A DNA stretch of 64,000 nt from positions 84,166 to 148,165 of the forward strand of contig NZ_QJRH01000060.1 in assembly GCF_003254545.1 (NCBI RefSeq). Reading direction: 5' to 3'. Below the pieces are notes generated by a model that did not search any database, was not told the DNA's origin, and saw only the letters and a program-made list of their open reading frames with translations. This stretch comes from Flavobacterium tistrianum (GTDB lineage Bacteria > Bacteroidota > Bacteroidia > Flavobacteriales > Flavobacteriaceae). Below, one piece after another: positions 59,619 through 64,000 of the stretch (position 1 is the stretch's first letter; each line of letters begins with the position of its first letter). A program made the position numbers and the translations under genes.

Positions 59619-60428
59619 TTAGTTGTAGAAATTAATCTCAAAGTTACTATTTACTTTTATGCCATTACTAACGGCAGAAGTCCAATCTGCGTTTTTAATA
59701 AATGCGGTGATTTGGTCGGCTATCAAATTGTAAAACTTTTCATTTTTAGGATTCTTAAACTCAACCTTTACAGTAATGTTAGATATAGAATTGTCATTAT
59801 TAATTGTAAATTTAGTTTTGGCAAAAAAGTCTCTTTTTTCATTGTCTTGAATAAAATTTTCGGGGAATACAAACGAAGAGAAAAAATCTTTTTGAATTTG
59901 TTTTTTTTGCTCTAAGAAGTCTTCAGCTTTTGGATATATCATGCAGTAATTATCTAATCCATAAGGATATTCAAAAGGTATGTCTATTCTACTCATCACG
60001 TACAAACTATCAGCAGTTTTCTCTATGTTTTTAATGAAGTTTTGACCATATTTTGCATTCAATAATTTATTAGATGCTTTGCAGTAGCAATTTTGTATTA
60101 ATGGATATCTCTTTTCGCCATCAGAACTCCAAAACGTGTCCAAGCCATATGATTCACGAAAATCAATTCCTTTTTCTTTAAGTAAATTTATTAAATACGG
60201 ATAATGTCTATTATAATCACTGTCAAGATATCCTTCTGGAATAATATCGTAAAGAACCTCTTTGTATTTAAAATCTAATTTTGCTCTCTTAATATCTGAG
60301 AGACAGTTTACATCACGTTTGTCAATTATGCCAATGATTGTTTGTATGGAGTTTTTGTCCAGATTCTTCTTTTGAGCTTTTGTGAAAAGTATTTGTGTAA
60401 GGAATAAAATTACAAAGAGTTTCTTCAT
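59619..60428 (-). CDS. Secreted hypothetical protein with TonB-C-like end
   Basis: The 269 residues start with a signal peptide (MKKLFVILFLTQILFTKAQ). The N-terminal half has four cysteines of which CYCKAS is a pair. The last part (KTKFTINNDNSISNITVKVEF, FIKNADWTSAVSNGIKVNSNFEINFYN in parts) resembles the periplasmic TonB C-terminal fold, with strands of the sort I(S/T)NIxVxxxF. That similarity is weak. It stands alone between the Crp gene and the rplT terminator. Confidence 0.7.
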   Translation of the reverse strand: MKKLFVILFLTQILFTKAQKKNLDKNSIQTIIGIIDKRDVNCLSDIKRAKLDFKYKEVLYDIIPEGYLDSDYNRHYPYLINLLKEKGIDFRESYGLDTFWSSDGEKRYPLIQNCYCKASNKLLNAKYGQNFIKNIEKTADSLYVMSRIDIPFEYPYGLDNYCMIYPKAEDFLEQKKQIQKDFFSSFVFPENFIQDNEKRDFFAKTKFTINNDNSISNITVKVEFKNPKNEKFYNLIADQITAFIKNADWTSAVSNGIKVNSNFEINFYN

Positions 60429-60466
60429 TTATTTATTGTGTTCGCATCGAAAGATAATAAAAACAA

Positions 60467-60497
60467 AAAAAACCATTCGAATAAACGAATGGTTTTT
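60467..60497 (-). terminator. Terminator of the thrS-infC-rpmI-rplT operon
   Basis: AAACCATTCG, AATAAA, CGAATGGTTT form a stem about 45 bases after the rplT stop, with T-rich flank on the minus strand. Confidence 0.88.
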
Positions 60498-60539
60498 ATA
60501 TAATAAGTAAGTAATCTTAAATTGAGTTTATAAAACGTT

Positions 60540-60884
60540 TTATTTTACTTTATTAAGAATAGCTTTGAAAGCTTCTGGGTGGTTCATAGCTAAATCTGCA
60601 AGAACTTTACGATTCAATTCGATTCCGTTAGCTTTAACTTTCCCCATGAATTGAGAATAAGACATTCCTTCTAATCTAGCTCCAGCGTTGATACGTTGAA
60701 TCCATAATGAACGGAAATTTCTTTTGTTTTGTTTTCTATCGCGGTAAGCGTAGCTCATCGCTTTCTCTACTGCATTCTTAGCAACTGTCCAAACGTTTTT
60801 ACGTCTTCCAAAGAAACCTTTGGCTTGCTTCATTATTTTTTTTCTTCTTGCTCTTTTAGCAACTGAATTTACCGATCTTGGCAT
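60540..60884 (-). CDS. rplT: 50S ribosomal protein L20
   Basis: L20 binds 23S rRNA early in 50S assembly. The 114 residues match the family over their full length: [60 protein letters not shown]. It is the last gene of the thrS-infC-rpmI-rplT operon, 100 bases after rpmI. The gap may hold autoregulatory RNA, as in other bacteria, but I could not define it. Confidence 0.98.
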
Positions 60885-60984
60885 AATTTTAATGTGTTTT
60901 TGTAGCAGGCGTCCTGAATTGAATCAAAGGAACTTAAAGCCATACTCCAAGGTTATATAAATAATTTTTTAACCTAAAGAATTA

Positions 60985-61182
60985 TTAGATAATTCTTAAT
61001 TGTTGTTTAATGCTTCTCATATCTGTTTGGTGAACTAGCGCTGAGTGAGTCAAAGCTAATTTACGTTTTTTAGATTTTTTAGTCAAGATGTGACTTTTAA
61101 AAGCATGCTTTCTTTTAATCTTTCCAGAGCCAGTAACTTTAAAACGTTTCTTAGCGCTAGATTTTGTTTTCATTTTAGGCAT
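60985..61182 (-). CDS. rpmI: 50S ribosomal protein L35
   Basis: L35 has 65 residues of the usual basic type: [39 protein letters not shown]. It is the third gene of the operon. A 104-base stutter spacer lies between infC and rpmI. Confidence 0.98.
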   Translation of the reverse strand: MPKMKTKSSAKKRFKVTGSGKIKRKHAFKSHILTKKSKKRKLALTHSALVHQTDMRSIKQQLRII

Positions 61183-61286
61183 TTTTCCTAGTGTTTTAAT
61201 TTATTCTTACTTACTTATTTTTTTAGTTGTCAGTCTCGGTTTTCAGTTTACAGTGCGAAAACTGAAAACTGCGACTGCAAACTGTT
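61183..61286. repeat. Stutter spacer between infC and rpmI
   Basis: GTTTTCAGTTTACAGTGCGAAAACTGAAAACTGCGACTGCAAACTG (in parts) contains CAGTTT and AAACTG words that pair. It replaces the usual compact spacer of the operon. Confidence 0.55.
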
Positions 61287-61841
61287 TTACTTTTTCTTCT
61301 TCGGAGCAATGAACATAATCATTCTCTTTCCTTCCAGAACAGGCATTGCCTCAACTTTACCATGTTCCTCTAAGTCCTGTGCAAGACGTAATAATAGAAT
61401 CTGACCTTGATCTTTGTAAATGATAGAACGTCCTTTAAAGAAAACGAAAGCTTTTAATTTAGCTCCTTCTTTCAAGAATTTTTCAGCGTTCTTTCTTTTA
61501 AATTCATAATCGTGCTCATCTGTCTGAGGACCAAAACGAATTTCTTTTACAACAACCTGAGAAGATTTAGCTTTTAATGCTTTATCACGTTTCTTTTGTT
61601 CATAAACAAATTTCTTGTAGTCCATGATTTTGCAAACTGGCGGCTCAGCATTTGGAGAAATTTCAACCAAATCTAACTCAAGCTGATCTGCTAAACGCAA
61701 TGCATCAGCTATTTTAAAAACGCCAGGCTCGATATTCTCACCTACAAGACGTACTTCAGGAACACGAATAAGATTGTTTATTCTGTGTGCATCTTTTTTT
61801 TCTACTCGAGGTTGAAAACCTCTGTTACTTTTTATTGCTAT
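61287..61841 (-). CDS. infC: Translation initiation factor IF-3 (non-canonical ATA start)
   Basis: IF-3 binds the 30S subunit and helps reject non-AUG starts. The visible frame has no ATG, GTG or TTG before residue 48 (the ATG at 61700), yet upstream coding is clear: [51 protein letters not shown] stop lies at 61848-61850. The only reasonable start is ATA at 61841, giving 184 residues, normal for IF-3. E. coli infC also uses a rare start (ATT), which IF-3 discriminates against and so limits its own synthesis. The start here is inferred; the frame is certain. Confidence 0.88.
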   Translation of the reverse strand: MAIKSNRGFQPRVEKKDAHRINNLIRVPEVRLVGENIEPGVFKIADALRLADQLELDLVEISPNAEPPVCKIMDYKKFVYEQKKRDKALKAKSSQVVVKEIRFGPQTDEHDYEFKRKNAEKFLKEGAKLKAFVFFKGRSIIYKDQGQILLLRLAQDLEEHGKVEAMPVLEGKRMIMFIAPKKKK

Positions 61842-61857
61842 GACTTTCTAATTTAAG

Positions 61858-63804
61858 TTAAACTGTAAATACTTTTAATGTCTTTTTTATTTCTTCGTCT
61901 ACAATCGCAGCAAATTCGTCGATTGAAACTGTGATATTACCTTTTCCTTCTTGTCCATGGCGGCGAATAGAAATCGTTCCGTTTTTCTCTTCTTCCTCAC
62001 CAACGATAAGCATAAATGGAATTTTTTGCATTTCAGCATCTCTAATTTTCTTACCGATAGTTTCGTTTCGGTTGTCAATTAGGGCGCGAATTTCGTGATT
62101 TTCTAGCAAATCTAAAACTTTTTTAGCATAATTTTCGTATTTCTCGCTCAAAGACAAGATAATAGCTTGCTCAGGCATTAGCCAAAGTGGGAAATTTCCT
62201 GCTGTATGCTCAAGTAAAATTGCTATAAAACGTTCCATTGATCCAAAAGGAGCTCTGTGAATCATAACAGGGCGATGTAATTCATTATCAGCACCTTTGT
62301 AAGTTAATTCAAAACGCTCAGGTAAGTTATAATCTACCTGAATTGTTCCTAATTGCCATTGTCTTCCCAAAGCATCTTTTACCATGAAATCTAGTTTCGG
62401 GCCATAAAATGCCGCTTCACCATATTCTACAACAGTATTAAGACCTTTGTCTTTTGCTGCATTAATGATAGCATTTTCAGCTTTCTCCCAGTTTTCATCT
62501 GTACCAATATATTTATCTCTATTCTCCTGATCTCTCAATGAAATCTGAGCAGTAAAGTTTTCAAAACCTAATGAACCAAATACATATAATACAAGGTCAA
62601 TTACTTTTTTGAATTCTTCGTCCAATTGCTCTGGAGTACAGAAAATATGCGCATCATCCTGAGTAAATCCTCTAACTCGAGTTAAACCATGTAATTCTCC
62701 AGATTGCTCATATCTATAAACAGTACCAAATTCTGCGTAACGCTTAGGCAAATCTTTATATGACCAAGGTCTTACATTGTAAATCTCACAGTGGTGAGGG
62801 CAGTTCATAGGTTTCAATAAGAACTCTTCTCCTTCTGCAGGAGTATGAATTGGTTGGAAACTGTCAGCGCCATATTTTGCATAGTGACCAGAAGTTACAT
62901 AAAGTTCTTTTTGACCAATATGTGGACTCACAACTTGTTCGTAACCCGCTTTCTTCTGAGCTCTTTTCAAGAACTGCTCCAAACGATCTCTTAAAGCTGC
63001 TCCTTTTGGCAACCATAAAGGTAAACCTTGACCTACTTTTTGAGAGAAAGCGAACAATTCAAGTTCTTTTCCTAATTTACGGTGGTCACGACGTTTTGCT
63101 TCTTCAAGAAGCTCAAGATATTCGGTTAAATCCTTTTGTTTTGGGAAAGAAGTCCCGTAAACACGAGTTAACTGTTTGTTTTTCTCGTCACCTCTCCAAT
63201 AAGCACCGGCAACGCTCATGATTTTCACAGCTTTGATAATTCCAGTATTCGGAATATGTCCACCGCGGCATAAATCAGTAAAAGTAGAGTGATCGCAGAA
63301 AGTGATGGTTCCGTCTTCAAGATTTGAAATCAATTCAGTCTTGTAAACGTTATCTTTGTACATTTCCAATGCTTCCGCTTTAGTTACCGGACGCATTTTA
63401 AAATCAAACTTACCTCTTGCGATTTCAAGAATACGGTCTTCGATTTTTTTAAAATCAGCTTCAGAAATTTTCTGATCTTCAAAATCTACATCATAATAGA
63501 AACCATTAGCAATTGCAGGTCCGAGAGTTAATTTAATTCCAGGATACAATTCCTCAAGAGCTTGGGCCATTACGTGAGAAGTTGAGTGCCAGAAAGCTTT
63601 TTTGCCTTCAGCATCATTCCAAGTATATAAAATAAGATTACCGTCGGTCGTTAATGGAGTCTCGGTTTCAATAGTTGTACCATTAAAAGATGCAGAAATA
63701 ACATTTCTTGCAAAACCTTCGCTAATGTTTTTAGCGACCTCCATTGGAGTTACGCCCGAAGCGAACTCTCTAATTGACCCATCGGGTAAAGTAATCTTGA
63801 TCAT
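61858..63804 (-). CDS. thrS: Threonine-tRNA ligase
   Basis: This 648-residue class II aminoacyl-tRNA synthetase charges tRNA-Thr. It has the TGS domain (about 1-62), the editing domain (about 65-220, [17 protein letters not shown] with HxxxH, and [10 protein letters not shown]), the catalytic domain (about 240-530, with [12 protein letters not shown] and QDDAHIFCT) and the anticodon-binding end (about 540-648). The family zinc ligands appear intact (MNCPHH and later [10 protein letters not shown]). It starts under TATATTTG at 63825-63832 and is first in the operon with infC, rpmI and rplT. Confidence 0.97.
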   Translation of the reverse strand: MIKITLPDGSIREFASGVTPMEVAKNISEGFARNVISASFNGTTIETETPLTTDGNLILYTWNDAEGKKAFWHSTSHVMAQALEELYPGIKLTLGPAIANGFYYDVDFEDQKISEADFKKIEDRILEIARGKFDFKMRPVTKAEALEMYKDNVYKTELISNLEDGTITFCDHSTFTDLCRGGHIPNTGIIKAVKIMSVAGAYWRGDEKNKQLTRVYGTSFPKQKDLTEYLELLEEAKRRDHRKLGKELELFAFSQKVGQGLPLWLPKGAALRDRLEQFLKRAQKKAGYEQVVSPHIGQKELYVTSGHYAKYGADSFQPIHTPAEGEEFLLKPMNCPHHCEIYNVRPWSYKDLPKRYAEFGTVYRYEQSGELHGLTRVRGFTQDDAHIFCTPEQLDEEFKKVIDLVLYVFGSLGFENFTAQISLRDQENRDKYIGTDENWEKAENAIINAAKDKGLNTVVEYGEAAFYGPKLDFMVKDALGRQWQLGTIQVDYNLPERFELTYKGADNELHRPVMIHRAPFGSMERFIAILLEHTAGNFPLWLMPEQAIILSLSEKYENYAKKVLDLLENHEIRALIDNRNETIGKKIRDAEMQKIPFMLIVGEEEEKNGTISIRRHGQEGKGNITVSIDEFAAIVDEEIKKTLKVFTV

Positions 63805-63824
63805 TGTTTATAATTTTGTGAATG

Positions 63825-63832
63825 CAAATATA
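63825..63832 (-). promoter_or_regulatory. -7 element of thrS operon
   Basis: On the minus strand TATATTTG lies 20 bases before the thrS ATG. No clear -33 TTG is seen at the normal spacing. There is no obvious tRNA-like leader upstream in the 150 bases that remain in the window. Confidence 0.55.
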
Positions 63833-63936
63833 CATGATTACAAAAATACATACAATATATGTGTAGAAGTTTACTCTATTATATATATATAAGTGTAGTT
63901 TTATTATGCTGTCACATAAGAGAAAGTTCCATTTGC

Positions 63937-63976
63937 AACCCGACAGTTTTTCAAAACCTGTCGGGTTTGTTTTTAT
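63937..63976 (+). terminator. Terminator hairpin near the window end
   Basis: AACCCGACAG, a short loop, CTGTCGGGTTTGTTTTT form a strong stem and T-run on the plus strand; it may end a gene beyond the window or act as insulation for thrS. Confidence 0.75.
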
Positions 63977-64000
63977 ATGCATATATAAGGAGAAAACTCC

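Noticed and set aside
61287..61700. infC starting at the ATG at 61700 (137 residues).
   Set aside because: It would delete the conserved IF-3 N-terminal domain, which is clearly encoded upstream in the same frame.
62850..63221. Plus-strand frame inside thrS.
   Set aside because: Shadow frame over a full-length, well-conserved thrS.
1..64000. Insertion sequences, prophage, integrative elements or CRISPR arrays.
   Set aside because: No transposase, integrase, phage or Cas gene and no regular direct-repeat/spacer pattern was seen.

Overview
This window reads as a chromosome segment of a Bacteroidota bacterium of the family Flavobacteriaceae, most likely Flavobacterium. The sequence is AT-rich. 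Several promoters match the Bacteroidota form (TTTG near -33, TAnnTTTG near -7). One large secreted protein ends in a type IX secretion sorting signal, there is a SusC/BtuB-style outer-membrane world, and no insertion sequence, prophage or CRISPR array is visible. Most of it is ordinary chromosomal content with good synteny logic.

Region 1 (1-10.2 kb) is a vitamin B12 salvage and uptake locus. On the minus strand, in transcription order, lie a Cys-rich CWC/DUF5522 protein, cobU, a bluB-cobT fusion, cobS and cobC. Then come a promoter and a cobalamin riboswitch driving a BtuB-like TonB receptor and a surface beta-propeller lipoprotein that runs off the window. On the plus strand sit btuF, btuC and btuD. 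No corrin-ring synthesis genes are present, so the locus fits import and lower-ligand (re)assembly.

Region 2 (10.2-25.3 kb) holds housekeeping and surface genes: trmL, rluE, an SDR, a 1144-residue T9SS-exported nuclease-like protein, MepB, an ECF sigma factor with a trans-envelope anti-sigma/beta-barrel protein, a PrcB-like lipoprotein, rmuC, a thioesterase, a VOC protein and YceI. Region 3 (25.3-34.6 kb) is a photo-oxidative stress block: TIGR01777 oxidoreductase, TetR regulator, a frameshifted AarF/UbiB kinase, photolyase, SRPBCC protein, crtZ, crtB, crtI and a CarH-type MerR regulator that keeps the B12-binding signature. The B12 locus and a B12-dependent light sensor therefore lie about 25 kb apart.

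Region 4 (34.6-48.7 kb) holds three tRNA-Lys(TTT) and one tRNA-Leu(GAG), aroK, a phosphoribosyltransferase, an S4 protein, a FKBP-type lipoprotein, a split transketolase, tgt, an LptF/G permease, an EamA transporter, accA and dnaB. Region 5 (48.7-58.4 kb) is signal transduction: a four-gene NarL-type module (small acidic protein, seven-helix membrane protein, histidine kinase, response regulator) and a second system with two tandem TPR-histidine kinases, one of which looks degenerate. Region 6 (58.5-64 kb) has a Crp-type regulator with an AhpD-like protein and a candidate operator between them, then the classic thrS-infC-rpmI-rplT operon, in which infC has no ATG/GTG/TTG start and appears to begin with ATA.

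Across the window two kinds of intergenic sequence stand out: three copies of a ~104-nt hairpin-forming dispersed element, and many gene junctions filled with short 'stuttering' repeats.
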